From the NCBI RefSeq assembly GCF_001941845.1, contig NZ_CP018870.1:1829001-1893000 (forward strand): a stretch of DNA of 64,000 nt, written 5' to 3'. The stretch's first letter is position 1. Every line of letters starts with the position of its first letter. This document shows, piece after piece, positions 20,199-28,924 of this stretch. The stretch comes from Streptomyces sp. TN58 (GTDB lineage Bacteria > Actinomycetota > Actinomycetes > Streptomycetales > Streptomycetaceae). Position numbers and translations under genes: made by a program. The notes under the pieces are model-generated. The model was not told the origin of the DNA and searched no databases. It saw only the letters and a list, made by a program, of their open reading frames with translations.

Positions 20199-22163
20199 TC
20201 ATGGACGGGTAGTGCGCCGGGCCTCCGCCACCCGGTCGAGTGCCTCGTCGAGGACCCTGCTGCCCTGCGGCGGGAGGCTCGGTTCGAAGGTCCAGGCGTG
20301 TTGCACCCAGGGGTCCGCGAGGTGGTTGTCCGGGACCGGCGACAGCCGCATCAGGGAGCGCCACAGCGGGTCCAGCAGCGGCCCGTAGGCGGAGGCCTCG
20401 TCGCGGTCCGCGACCATCAGCAGGTGCACGCCGACCGCCGCACCCTCGTCGGCGAGGTAGCGCAACTGGGTCACGGCCCGGTCGTCGAAACCGTGCGGGA
20501 AGTCGTGCACGATGAGCAGCTGCTCGGCCGTGTCGACGTCCGGCGGCAGGTCCTCGGGGGCCCCGGCCCGAAGGGCCATCTGTACGAGGTCGACCCGCCG
20601 GGTCAGCTCGGCCAGCGTCCGGGTGACTCCGGCGGCCCCGGCGGCGGGCGGCCCTGCCAGTACCCCGGCCCGTACCAGCGGGGCCAGGGAGGGGGCGCCC
20701 GCCCCGGCCGCGTCGATGACGTGGACGGAGAACCGGTCGGCGGGGTGGACCGCGAGCAGCCGCACCGCGTGGGCGACGGCCATGTCCATGGCGGCCCGAC
20801 GCAGCCGGTCGGTGTCCATGGCCATCGCGGCCTCGGAACCGGTACGGCCGTTGTCGATCCACAGTCCTCGCTCCAGCGGGAGCCGGACCAGCATGGGGAT
20901 GCGCAGGTCGGGCCGCTCGGGCAGGTGCAGGTCACCCAGGCGCAGGGCGAGCGGGCCCTCCTCGGGCGTGCGGTGGCCGTGCCAGACCGGGTTGTCCCAG
21001 CGGGCGTACGAGGCCGGCAGTGCGGGCTCGACGACCTCGGCCTCGGCGATCAGCTGGGCGAGGTCCCGGTCGAGGACGGCCTGGGCCTGACCGACCAGCT
21101 CCTCGCGGCGGGCCCGGGCGGTGTCACGGGCGGCGTTGCCGGTGCCGCCGAGGCGGTGGCGCGGGTCGGAGAGGGCTTCGTCGAGTTCGCGGTCCATGCG
21201 GTTGTCGGCGAACTCCACGGCGCTGCGGTAGGCGGCGACCGTGCGGGCCAGGTCCTCGAACATCCCCCAGACCTGGTTGTAGAGCCGTTCGTCCATGGAC
21301 CAGCCGCCGGCGTCGCCGGCGACCGGCCGCGGGGGCTGCCCCGGTTCCGGCGGGGCGGCGGGCCGCGGGGCCGGCTCGGGCGGCTCGCTGCTGGTGCGGC
21401 GGCGGCGCGGGTGGGTGTAGCTGATCGTGGGCGGGGAGCCGTCGCCGCCGGGCGCGGGCGCGGGGCCGGGCGTACCGGCGTACGGGACGCCGGAGGCCGG
21501 GACCGGGTCCGGGGGCTCCGGGGCGGGCGCCGGGGCCTGGGCGGGGGGCTGCGGGGCGCGCAGGTCGCCGACGAGGGTGGGCCTGGCGGGGAGCGTCGCG
21601 TCGGCCTCCTTCGCCGGCGCGGCGGTGCGCAGCACGGTGGCGGCCAGTTCCCCGGCGGCCGGTGCGGGCAGTCCGCCGTCGGCGAGCAGCGCGCCGAGGC
21701 CGTCGGCGTAGCCCTGGCCGACGGCGCGGACCTTCCAGGCGCCCTGGCGCCGGTAGAGCTCCAGGGCGATCACGGCGTTCTCGGCGTCCAGTCCGGTCAG
21801 GGTGTAGCCGGCGATCTCGCCTCCGCCGTCGGGGGCGGCCACGGCCACGTGCGAGGCCGGGACCGCGCCGAAGCGGACCGGGCCGCCGGGCGGCAGTACG
21901 AGCAGTACGCCGACGCGGTGGACGTCCGCCGCGACGGCGTCGAGGTCCACGGGGAAGGTGTGCCGGTCGGCGAGTTCCGCCGGGGCCCGGACGCCGGGGA
22001 GGGCCCTGGCGCCCGGGTGTGCCAGGACCCCGCTGCCGGAGAGCCGGCCCTGTTCGTCGGCGAGCGAGGCCAGGGCCAGCACGGGCGTACCCGCCGAGAC
22101 CCTGATCTCCACCCGGCTCTCGGACACGGGGTGGTTCTGCCCCCGGACCAGTTCGGCCGTCAT
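20199..22163 (-). CDS. TerD-domain protein with large C-terminal FtsK/ATPase-like region
   Basis: 654-aa multidomain protein. Residues about 10-180 look like a diverged TerD domain (YTLTGLDAENAVIALELYRRQGAWKVRAVGQGYADGL is typical of TerD ends). A Pro-rich linker follows (about 200-290). The last 360 residues contain blocks recalling FtsK-like ATPases (RIPMLVRLPLERGLWI, FSVHVIDAAGAG, a Walker-B-like LLIVHDFPHGFDD and GVHLLMVADRDE), but I see no Walker A, so ATP binding is doubtful. TerD proteins bind Ca2+ and act in chemical-stress and phage-related ter systems; here the role is unknown. A GGAGGGG site precedes the ATG. It follows the TerD gene at 22208 by 44 nt and precedes terC, forming a ter-like cluster. 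Confidence 0.85.
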   Translation of the reverse strand: MTAELVRGQNHPVSESRVEIRVSAGTPVLALASLADEQGRLSGSGVLAHPGARALPGVRAPAELADRHTFPVDLDAVAADVHRVGVLLVLPPGGPVRFGAVPASHVAVAAPDGGGEIAGYTLTGLDAENAVIALELYRRQGAWKVRAVGQGYADGLGALLADGGLPAPAAGELAATVLRTAAPAKEADATLPARPTLVGDLRAPQPPAQAPAPAPEPPDPVPASGVPYAGTPGPAPAPGGDGSPPTISYTHPRRRRTSSEPPEPAPRPAAPPEPGQPPRPVAGDAGGWSMDERLYNQVWGMFEDLARTVAAYRSAVEFADNRMDRELDEALSDPRHRLGGTGNAARDTARARREELVGQAQAVLDRDLAQLIAEAEVVEPALPASYARWDNPVWHGHRTPEEGPLALRLGDLHLPERPDLRIPMLVRLPLERGLWIDNGRTGSEAAMAMDTDRLRRAAMDMAVAHAVRLLAVHPADRFSVHVIDAAGAGAPSLAPLVRAGVLAGPPAAGAAGVTRTLAELTRRVDLVQMALRAGAPEDLPPDVDTAEQLLIVHDFPHGFDDRAVTQLRYLADEGAAVGVHLLMVADRDEASAYGPLLDPLWRSLMRLSPVPDNHLADPWVQHAWTFEPSLPPQGSRVLDEALDRVAEARRTTRP

Positions 22164-22207
22164 CGTGCAGCCCCTCCCCCGTGCCTTCTTCTCTTCTTCC
22201 GGTACTG

Positions 22208-22786
22208 CTACAGGTGCGGCAGGATCGCCGGCATCAGGTCCTGGAAGGTCCGGCCGTTGGCCGGGTTGCCCAGGGCCGTCATCTGCCAGCCGGATCCGGC
22301 GCGGGACACCTTCGCCATGATCTGCGCGGTGTAGGCGCCGCCGCCGTCGAGGGTGTATCGGGCCAGTTCCTGGCCGTTGGTCTCGTCGACGATGCGGCAG
22401 AAGGCGTTCTGCACCTCCTGGAACGTCTGGCCGGTGAAGGAGTTCACCGTGAAGACGATCTGGTCGATGTGGACCGGGACGCGCTGGAGGTCGACGAGGA
22501 TCGCCTCGTCGTCCCCGCCCTGGCCGACGCCGCCGACGAGGTTGTCGCCGGTGTGGCGCACCGAGCCGTCGTCGCTCTGCAGGTGGCGGAAGAAGACCAC
22601 GTCGACCGGCTGCTTGTCGGCGAAGAGCACCGCCGACGCGTCGAGGTCGATCTCCCGCGTCCGCGAGCCGAACAGCCCGCGGCGCTTCGCCGCCTGCCAG
22701 CCCAGGCCCATCCGGACCGCCGTCAGCGTCCCTCCGTCCGACTTCTGCAGACTGATGGCCTGACCCTTGGTCATGTTGACCGTCAC
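22208..22786 (-). CDS. TerD family stress protein
   Basis: 192-aa canonical TerD/CABP protein. Begins VTVNMTKGQAISLQKSDGG, has LDASAVLF and the double Ca2+-binding stretch HTGDNLVGGVGQGGDDEAI, then the conserved FTVNSFTGQTFQEVQNAFCR and TLDGGGAYTAQIMAKVSR. In Streptomyces TerD-type proteins affect development and tellurite response. GTG 22786 has gagagggg 6 nt upstream; an ATG at 22774 is a possible alternative. First gene of the TerD/TerD-ATPase-like pair, downstream of uvrB on the same strand? No: uvrB lies upstream in transcription order is not the case; uvrB (22875-25052) is transcribed in the same direction and ends 88 nt before this gene, so read-through is possible. Confidence 0.93.
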   Translation of the reverse strand: MTVNMTKGQAISLQKSDGGTLTAVRMGLGWQAAKRRGLFGSRTREIDLDASAVLFADKQPVDVVFFRHLQSDDGSVRHTGDNLVGGVGQGGDDEAILVDLQRVPVHIDQIVFTVNSFTGQTFQEVQNAFCRIVDETNGQELARYTLDGGGAYTAQIMAKVSRAGSGWQMTALGNPANGRTFQDLMPAILPHL

Positions 22787-22874
22787 GCGCGTCCCCTCTC
22801 CGTTGCCCGCCCCAGTTGACTGGTGCGCAGCGTGTTCCTGCGGCTGTGACCCAACCCTACTGACCGGCCCCGGC

Positions 22875-25052
22875 TCAGGCGAGGCCCGCTTCCTTCATCT
22901 GCCGGAGCTCCTTCTTCAGCTCGCCGACCTCGTCCCGGATCCGGGCCGCGACCTCGAACTGGAGCTCCGCGGCGGCGGCGCGCATGCGGTCGGTCATCTG
23001 CTCGATGAGCGAGGCGAGTTCGGCGGCGGGGCGGTCGGTGAGCACTGCGGCGCCCTGCGCGCCCTTGGCCGATTTCGCACCCTTGCCGCCGTTCTTGGCG
23101 GCCTTGGCGCCCACCGGGGAGTGCGGGGCGAGGCCGCCGAGCGCCGGGACGGGTGCCTTGGCGCCCTTGCCCTCCTTCGCCTGCCGGTATCCGGTGCCGA
23201 GGAGCTGTTCGGTGTCCAGTTCCTCGCGGGCGATGGTGGCGACGATGTCGTTGATCTTCTTGCGGAGGGGCTGGGGGTCGATCCCGTTCGCCGTGTTGTA
23301 GGCGATCTGCTTCTCGCGGCGCCGGTTGGTCTCCTCGATGGCCTTCTCCATGCCCGGCGTGATCTTGTCCGCGTACATGTGGACCTGGCCGGAGACGTTG
23401 CGCGCGGCGCGGCCGATGGTCTGGATCAGGGAGGTGCCCGAGCGCAGGAAGCCCTCCTTGTCGGCGTCGAGGATCGCCACCAGGGACACCTCGGGCAGGT
23501 CCAGGCCCTCGCGCAGCAGGTTGATGCCGACCAGGACGTCGTACTCGCCGGCGCGCAGCTCGCGCAGCAGCTCGATGCGGCGCAGGGTGTCGACGTCGCT
23601 GTGCAGGTAGCGGACCTGGATGCCGAGCTCCAGGAAGTAGTCCGTGAGGTCCTCGGCCATCTTCTTGGTCAGGGTGGTGACCAGGACGCGCTCGTCCTTC
23701 TCGACGCGCTTGCGGATCTCGTGCACCAGGTCGTCGATCTGGCCCTCGGTGGGCTTGACCACGACCTCGGGGTCGATGAGGCCGGTGGGGCGGATGATCT
23801 GCTCGACGAAGCCGTCGCCGCGGGAGAGCTCGTACTTTCCGGGGGTCGCCGACAGGTAGACGGTCTGGCCGATGCGCTCCTGGAACTCCTCCCACTTCAG
23901 CGGCCGGTTGTCGAGCGCGGAGGGCAGCCGGAAGCCGTGGTCGACCAGGGTCCGCTTGCGGGAGGCGTCGCCCTCGTACATGGCGCCGATCTGCGGCACG
24001 GTGACGTGCGACTCGTCGATGACCAGGAGGAAGTCCTCCGGGAAGTAGTCGATGAGGGTGTTGGGCGCCGATCCCCGCTCGCGGTCGTCCATGTGCAGCG
24101 AGTAGTTCTCGATGCCGGAGCAGGAGCCGATCTGGCGCATCATCTCCAGGTCGTAGGTGGTGCGCATGCGCAGGCGCTGCGCCTCCAGCATCTTGCCCTG
24201 CTTCTCCAGCTCGTCCAGGCGCTCGGCCAGCTCGGCCTCGATACCGGCGATCGCCTTCTCCATGCGCTCCGGGCCGGCGACGTAGTGGCTGGCGGGGAAG
24301 ACGTAGAGCTCGCGGTCCTCGCTGATGACCTCGCCGGTCAGCGGGTGCAGGGTGGAGAGGGCCTCGATCTCGTCGCCGAACATCTCGATGCGGACGGCCA
24401 GTTCCTCGTAGACCGGGAAGATCTCGATGGTGTCGCCGCGGACCCGGAAAGTACCGCGGGTGAAGGCGACGTCGTTGCGCGTGTACTGGATGTCGACGAA
24501 GCGGCGCAGCAGCTGGTCCCGGTCGATCTCCTCGCCCACCTTGAGCGCGACCATCCGGTCGACGTACTCCTGGGGGGTGCCGAGGCCGTAGATGCAGGAC
24601 ACGGAGGCGACGACGACGACGTCCCGCCGGGTCAGCAGCGAGTTGGTGGCGGAGTGGCGCAGCCGCTCCACCTCCTCGTTGATCGAGGAGTCCTTCTCGA
24701 TGTAGGTGTCCGACTGCGGTACGTAGGCCTCGGGCTGGTAGTAGTCGTAGTACGAGACGAAGTACTCGACGGCGTTGTTCGGCAGGAGCTCGCGGAACTC
24801 GTTCGCCAGCTGGGCGGCGAGGGTCTTGTTCGGCGCCATGACCAGGGTGGGGCGCTGAAGCTTCTCGATCATCCAGGCGGTGGTCGCCGACTTGCCGGTG
24901 CCGGTCGCACCCAGCAGGACGACATCCTTCTCACCTGCGCGGATGCGCTTCTCCAGCTCGGCGATGGCCGCCGGCTGGTCGCCGCTGGGCTGGTAGGGGC
25001 TGACGACCTCGAAAGGCGCCACCGTGCGTTCGATCTTCGATACGGGCCGCAT
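22875..25052 (-). CDS. uvrB: UvrABC excinuclease subunit B
   Basis: Damage-verification helicase of nucleotide excision repair, 725 aa. Walker [12 protein letters not shown] near residue 47, the beta-hairpin region [24 protein letters not shown] box ([10 protein letters not shown]), motif III LSATPG, motifs V/VI ([22 protein letters not shown]) and a C-terminal UVR motif that would contact UvrC ([21 protein letters not shown]). An Ala/Lys-rich linker of about 60 residues ([13 protein letters not shown] ... [10 protein letters not shown]) separates helicase core and UVR motif. ATG at 25052 gives the standard [14 protein letters not shown]. uvrA and uvrC lie within 17 kb on the same strand but in separate units. 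Confidence 0.98.
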   Translation of the reverse strand: MRPVSKIERTVAPFEVVSPYQPSGDQPAAIAELEKRIRAGEKDVVLLGATGTGKSATTAWMIEKLQRPTLVMAPNKTLAAQLANEFRELLPNNAVEYFVSYYDYYQPEAYVPQSDTYIEKDSSINEEVERLRHSATNSLLTRRDVVVVASVSCIYGLGTPQEYVDRMVALKVGEEIDRDQLLRRFVDIQYTRNDVAFTRGTFRVRGDTIEIFPVYEELAVRIEMFGDEIEALSTLHPLTGEVISEDRELYVFPASHYVAGPERMEKAIAGIEAELAERLDELEKQGKMLEAQRLRMRTTYDLEMMRQIGSCSGIENYSLHMDDRERGSAPNTLIDYFPEDFLLVIDESHVTVPQIGAMYEGDASRKRTLVDHGFRLPSALDNRPLKWEEFQERIGQTVYLSATPGKYELSRGDGFVEQIIRPTGLIDPEVVVKPTEGQIDDLVHEIRKRVEKDERVLVTTLTKKMAEDLTDYFLELGIQVRYLHSDVDTLRRIELLRELRAGEYDVLVGINLLREGLDLPEVSLVAILDADKEGFLRSGTSLIQTIGRAARNVSGQVHMYADKITPGMEKAIEETNRRREKQIAYNTANGIDPQPLRKKINDIVATIAREELDTEQLLGTGYRQAKEGKGAKAPVPALGGLAPHSPVGAKAAKNGGKGAKSAKGAQGAAVLTDRPAAELASLIEQMTDRMRAAAAELQFEVAARIRDEVGELKKELRQMKEAGLA

Positions 25053-25117
25053 GACTCAACCGTACGACCCTCCACTGACACTCACGCCTCCCGCCGGGCC
25101 CCGGCACGCTCCGGGCC

Positions 25118-25160
25118 GCGCCGCCGGGCGGGGCGGGGCTGCGCCGCCGGGCGGGGCGGG
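25118..25160. repeat. 20-bp GC-only direct repeat upstream of uvrB
   Basis: Two identical 20-bp copies of a gcgccgccgggcg-type sequence start at 25118 and 25141. They lie in the 256-bp divergent region between uvrB and the phosphodiesterase gene, which otherwise shows no clear promoter elements to me. Confidence 0.6.
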
Positions 25161-25308
25161 CGTCATCCGTTCTGGTCCGTTTGTCGTAGTTCGGTGGCGG
25201 CTCGGTGATCTTCAACCCCATGATCGCGGTGAAGTGCATCGCCACAACGTCTGCCGCTCCGCATCCGTCTGACGCAGGAACAGGGCTCACGACCCGAGGA
25301 GAACGCAC

Positions 25309-26229
25309 ATGTACGTCCGACCCGCCGCCGCGGCCGCCGCCGCATTCCTGGGCCTCACCCTCACCCTGCTGGGCGGGACGGCGTCGTCCGCCGCCACCGG
25401 CCCGGGATCCGCCCCCGGCCCGGGATCCGCCGCCGGACCGTTCGGGCTCGGGGGGCCCGTCGTGTACGCCCACCGGGGGGCCTCGGCGTACGCCCCGGAG
25501 AACACCCTCGCAGCGGTCGACCTGGCGATGCGCCTGGGCTTCGACTGGGTCGAGAACGACGTGCAGCGCACCAAGGACGGCGAGCTCGTCGTGATCCACG
25601 ACGACACCCTGGCCCGGACCACGGACGTCGAACAGCTCTTCCCGGACCGCAAGCCCTGGAGGGTCAAGGACTTCACGGCGGCCGAGATCGCCCGGCTCGA
25701 CGCGGGCGGCTGGTTCGGCGAGGAGTACGCGGGCGCCTCCGTGCCGACCCTGCGGCAGTACCTCGACCGGGTGCAGCGCAACCGGCAGCGGCTGCTGCTG
25801 GAGATCAAGAAGCCGGAGCTCTACCCGGGGATCGAGGAGCAGACCCTGAAGGTGCTGGGCGAGGCGGGCTGGCTCGACGCGCGCCACGTCTCGCAGCGCC
25901 TGGTGGTGCAGAGCTTCAGCGCGGACTCCGTACGCATCGTGCACGGGCTGCGCCCCGACGTGGTGACCGCGTTCCTGGGAACCCCGCCGGTGGCGGACCT
26001 GCCCCGGTACGCGGAGTTCACCGACCGGATCAACCCGTGGCACACCACCATCTCGGCCGACTGGGTCGCGGCGGTGCACGGCCTGCTGGGGGCGCACGGC
26101 AGGGCGATGGAGGTGGACACCTGGATCGTGGACGACGCGGCGACCGCCCGGAAGGTCCAGGAGATGGGCGTGGACGGCATCATCACCAACGCCCCGGACG
26201 TGGTACGGGAGGCGGTCGGCGGCTTCTGA
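25309..26229 (+). CDS. Secreted glycerophosphodiester phosphodiesterase
   Basis: 306-aa exported enzyme that would cleave glycerophosphodiesters to glycerol 3-phosphate and an alcohol. Signal peptide (Ala-rich core, then LLGGTASSA) and a GPGSAPGPGS spacer precede a TIM-barrel GDPD domain: AHRGASAYAPENTLAAV with the catalytic His and metal-binding Glu, then FDWVENDVQRTKDGELVVIHDDTL (Glu, Asp, second His), LLLEIKKP and the terminal TWIVDDAATA / GVDGIITNAPD blocks. GAGGAGA lies 7 nt upstream of the ATG. Probably phosphate scavenging or teichoic acid turnover; no Pho box could be confirmed by eye. Confidence 0.94.
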   Translation: MYVRPAAAAAAAFLGLTLTLLGGTASSAATGPGSAPGPGSAAGPFGLGGPVVYAHRGASAYAPENTLAAVDLAMRLGFDWVENDVQRTKDGELVVIHDDTLARTTDVEQLFPDRKPWRVKDFTAAEIARLDAGGWFGEEYAGASVPTLRQYLDRVQRNRQRLLLEIKKPELYPGIEEQTLKVLGEAGWLDARHVSQRLVVQSFSADSVRIVHGLRPDVVTAFLGTPPVADLPRYAEFTDRINPWHTTISADWVAAVHGLLGAHGRAMEVDTWIVDDAATARKVQEMGVDGIITNAPDVVREAVGGF

Positions 26230-26252
26230 CCGGCCCTGTCGGAGCCGGGCCG

Positions 26253-26258
26253 TACCGT
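26253..26258 (+). promoter_or_regulatory. -10 box of a probable leaderless transcript
   Basis: TACCGT ends 6 nt before the GTG start at 26265; no ribosome-binding sequence intervenes. Confidence 0.4.
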
Positions 26259-26264
26259 GGACGG

Positions 26265-26828
26265 GTGGACAGCACCGAGCGCCCCCGCGGGCCGCACCTC
26301 GAATGGACCGTCGTAGCCGGCGACATCGGCCCCCTGCTCCTGGCCGCGACCCCGGAGGGGCTGGTCCGGGTCGAGTTCCATGCCGGCCCGGACCGGGTCG
26401 ACAGGATGGTCGGCCCGCTCGTCTCCCGGCTGGGCGCCGACGCCCGGCGCCCCGAGCCGGGCGAGGAGGTGCTGCTGGCCGAGCCGGTGCGCCAGATCGC
26501 CGCCTACTTCGCCGGTTCGCTGCGGCGCTTCGACCTGCCGCTGGACTGGCGCCTCAGCTCCGGCTTCAACCGGCAGGTGCTCCAGGAGCTGGACCGCTCC
26601 GTGCCCTACGGGTCGGTCGTCGGCTACGGGGAGCTGGCCGCCCGCACCGGACAGCCCGGCGCCGCCCAGGCCGTGGGCAACGCGATGGGATCGAACCCGC
26701 TGCCCCTGGTGGTGCCCTGCCACCGGGTCGTGGAGAACGACGGCGGCATCGGGGGGTTCGGCGGCGGCGTGGAGACCAAGCGGCAGCTGCTCGCGCTGGA
26801 GGGAGTGCTCCCGCAGCCGCTGTTCTGA
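26265..26828 (+). CDS. ogt: Methylated-DNA--protein-cysteine methyltransferase (ogt-like)
   Basis: 187-aa suicidal DNA-repair protein removing O6-alkyl groups from guanine. The active-site PCHRV is present (LPLVVPCHRVVENDGGIGGFGGGV), preceded by the wHTH DNA-binding block VPYGSVVGYGELAARTGQPGAAQAVGNAMGSNP. The N-terminal domain is short and diverged, as in Ogt/AGT rather than Ada. GTG 26265 is inferred from a -10 hexamer 6 nt upstream (leaderless) and from protein length. It lies 35 nt after the phosphodiesterase stop, and near uvrB, adding to the repair genes in this stretch. Confidence 0.93.
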   Translation: MDSTERPRGPHLEWTVVAGDIGPLLLAATPEGLVRVEFHAGPDRVDRMVGPLVSRLGADARRPEPGEEVLLAEPVRQIAAYFAGSLRRFDLPLDWRLSSGFNRQVLQELDRSVPYGSVVGYGELAARTGQPGAAQAVGNAMGSNPLPLVVPCHRVVENDGGIGGFGGGVETKRQLLALEGVLPQPLF

Positions 26829-26976
26829 GCGTCCCCGTGCCCGCAGGTTCCGCCGGGGCCGGGCGGGACGCCCCTGGCAGCATGGGGCATACACGGCTGT
26901 GACGGCTGTGACCTGCGAGAGCAGCCATGAGGACGGCACGGTTCCGCCCAGCGGTAAGGGGTGGCACACTGCGGCG

Positions 26977-27060
26977 GTGACTACTGCTGCCGCCGCACCC
27001 GGCCCCACCACCTCCCCCGCGCCCCGCGCCGCGCGCCCGCGAGGGCGGGGCCCGGCGTGA
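26977..27060 (+). CDS. Possible 27-aa leader peptide coupled to the MFS gene
   Basis: A GTG at 26977 opens a 28-codon frame (VTTAAAAPGPTTSPAPRAAR...) whose TGA stop overlaps the MFS GTG start in a GTGA junction at 27057-27060. CACACT lies 6 nt before the GTG, so the mRNA could be leaderless. The MFS start itself has no clear Shine-Dalgarno sequence, so translation of this small frame could deliver ribosomes to it. No homology is claimed, and the high GC makes open frames easy. Confidence 0.3.
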   Translation: MTTAAAAPGPTTSPAPRAARPRGRGPA

Positions 27061-28352
27061 CCGCCTCGCCCGGCACGGACCGGCCCGCCCCGCCACTCGG
27101 CCTTCCCGACATCGCGCGGCTCCGCAAACGCACCTCCCGCGTGCTCATGGCCGGCCAGATACTCGGCGGCCTCGGCGTGCCCATCAGCATCGCCCTGGCC
27201 CCCGTGCTCGCCACCGAGGTCAGCGGCACCGAGGCACTGTCCGGCTTCGCCTCGACCGCCTCGGTGATCGGCACCGCACTGGTCTCGCTGCCGCTCGCCG
27301 CCCTGATGACCGCGCGCGGCCGGCGCCCGGGTCTGGTCCTGGCCTACGGGATCGGGGCCGTCGGCGCGGGCCTCGTCGTCCTGGCCGCCACGATCAGGAG
27401 CTTCCCGCTGCTGCTGCTCGGCATGGCGGCCTTCGGCGCCGCCTCCTCCGCCAACCTCCAGGCCCGGTTCGCCGCCGCGGACCTCGCCGCCCCCGACCAC
27501 CGGGCCCGGGCCATCTCGGTCGTCGTGTGGGCGTCCACCCTCGGCGCGGTGCTCGGCCCGAACCTGTCCGCTCCGGCGAGCCGCAGCTTCGCGGGGACCT
27601 CCATACCCGAGACGGCGGGCCCCTTCGTGTGGGCCGCCGTCGTGTTCGTGCTGACCGGGGCGCTGATCGCCGTACTCCTGCGCCCCGACCCCCTGCTGAC
27701 GGCGCGGGCGCTCGCCGCACCCGGGGAGCAGGGCCGCGAGGCCCGCTCGATCCGCGCCGGGATCGCCGCCGTGCGGTCCTCGCCACGGGCCCGGCTCGCC
27801 CTCCTCACCGTCGCCGTGTCCCACACCACCATGGTCTCGATCATGGTCATGACCCCGGTGGACCTGGGCCACCACGGCGCCGGGCTGGAGCTCGTGGGGC
27901 TGGTGATCAGCGGTCACATCGCGGGCATGTTCGCCTTCTCCCCGCTCATGGGCTGGCTCGCGGACCGGCTCGGACGGCTGTCCGTGATCGGCCTCGCCGC
28001 GGGACTGCTGTCGGTCGCCGCGCTGCTCGCCGGGACGGCCGGTCCCAGCCACGGCCGGAGCGCGCTCGGCCTCTTCCTGCTCGGCCTCGGCTGGTCCGCG
28101 GGGATGGTGTCCGGATCGGCCCTGCTGACCGACTCGGTGCCGCAGGCCGCGCGGGCGGCCGTACAGGGCCTGAGCGACCTCACGATGAACACCGCCGCGG
28201 GGGTCGGCGGGGCCGCCGCCGGCGTGATCATGTCCCAGGCGGGCTACGGCTGGTTGAACGCCGTCGGTGCCTCGCTGTTGCTGCCGATGGGGGCGCTCGC
28301 CCTGTACACCGCGCGACGCCACCCCGCGGATTCCAAGGGGGTCAGCAGCTGA
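27057..28352 (+). CDS. MFS transporter (drug-efflux-like)
   Basis: 431-aa, about 12 membrane helices. Core starts with RTSRVLMAGQILGGLGVPISIALAPVLATEV, with the loop-2 type motif LMTARGRRPGLVLAYGIGAVG and later GWLADRLGRLSVIGL. This resembles the NarK/YajR-like and multidrug MFS groups; substrate unknown. GTG 27057 was chosen because earlier in-frame codons lie in non-membrane, Arg-rich low-quality sequence. Its end overlaps the convergent cupin gene by 11 nt. Confidence 0.87.
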   Translation: MTASPGTDRPAPPLGLPDIARLRKRTSRVLMAGQILGGLGVPISIALAPVLATEVSGTEALSGFASTASVIGTALVSLPLAALMTARGRRPGLVLAYGIGAVGAGLVVLAATIRSFPLLLLGMAAFGAASSANLQARFAAADLAAPDHRARAISVVVWASTLGAVLGPNLSAPASRSFAGTSIPETAGPFVWAAVVFVLTGALIAVLLRPDPLLTARALAAPGEQGREARSIRAGIAAVRSSPRARLALLTVAVSHTTMVSIMVMTPVDLGHHGAGLELVGLVISGHIAGMFAFSPLMGWLADRLGRLSVIGLAAGLLSVAALLAGTAGPSHGRSALGLFLLGLGWSAGMVSGSALLTDSVPQAARAAVQGLSDLTMNTAAGVGGAAAGVIMSQAGYGWLNAVGASLLLPMGALALYTARRHPADSKGVSS

Positions 28353-28746
28353 TGTGGTAGGCCTTGCGGAGCGTCTCGTGGACGGTCCAGACGGTCTTGT
28401 CCCCCTCGCGCAGGACGCAGGCCGAGCCCGGGCCCACCTCCAGCGTCGCCCCGCCCTCGACATCGACGGTCGCGCGTCCGCTGACCACCACGAACAGCTC
28501 GTTCGCCTCGACGTCGGTGACCACGCCCGGGGTGATCTGCCAGATCCCGCGCACCTGGGTGCCGTCGGCCGACTCCCACAGGACCTTGCCGGTGACGACC
28601 GGGTCGCCGGAGACGATCTGTGCGGGGTCGAGGTCCTCGGGCTCCAGCTCCACGTCCGCCACGTCGACGGCGAAGGAGGCGGGGGCGGAAGCGGAGGCGG
28701 GGGCCGGGGCGGGGGCGGGGGCGTCGGAGTGATCGCTGGTGCTCAT
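28342..28746 (-). CDS. Cupin-domain protein
   Basis: 134-aa single-domain cupin. An Ala/Pro-rich N-terminal tail (about 25 residues) precedes the beta-barrel: SGDPVVTGKVLWESADGTQVRGIWQITPGVVTDVEANELFVVVSGRATVDV, with the two-motif pattern of the EutQ/DUF861 type, ending HETLRKAYHISC. Metal-ligand His residues of the classical cupin are mostly missing (the position after PG is VVTD), so catalysis is uncertain; ligand binding or sensing is as likely. No good ribosome binding site is visible, so the start is tentative. Converges with the MFS gene, overlapping it by 11 nt. Confidence 0.85.
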   Translation of the reverse strand: MSTSDHSDAPAPAPAPASASAPASFAVDVADVELEPEDLDPAQIVSGDPVVTGKVLWESADGTQVRGIWQITPGVVTDVEANELFVVVSGRATVDVEGGATLEVGPGSACVLREGDKTVWTVHETLRKAYHISC

Positions 28747-28924
28747 GGCGCGCCAGCCTAGTTCGGTCCGCCCGGGCGGCGCGGTGGCCACAGCGTCCAG
28801 GAACGGACCGGCCCGCGAGTCACCCTGTCCATTGGGGACCGGCGCGGGGGCGGCGGGCGGCGCTACTCGGACAGCTTTGGTGCGGGTGTGACAGGAGTGC
28901 GTTTGGGGGCGCCGACCGCGTGCC

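Noticed and set aside
25024..25272. Small open frames in the uvrB / phosphodiesterase gap
   Set aside because: No ribosome binding site and no family pattern; composition follows the GC-only direct repeats.
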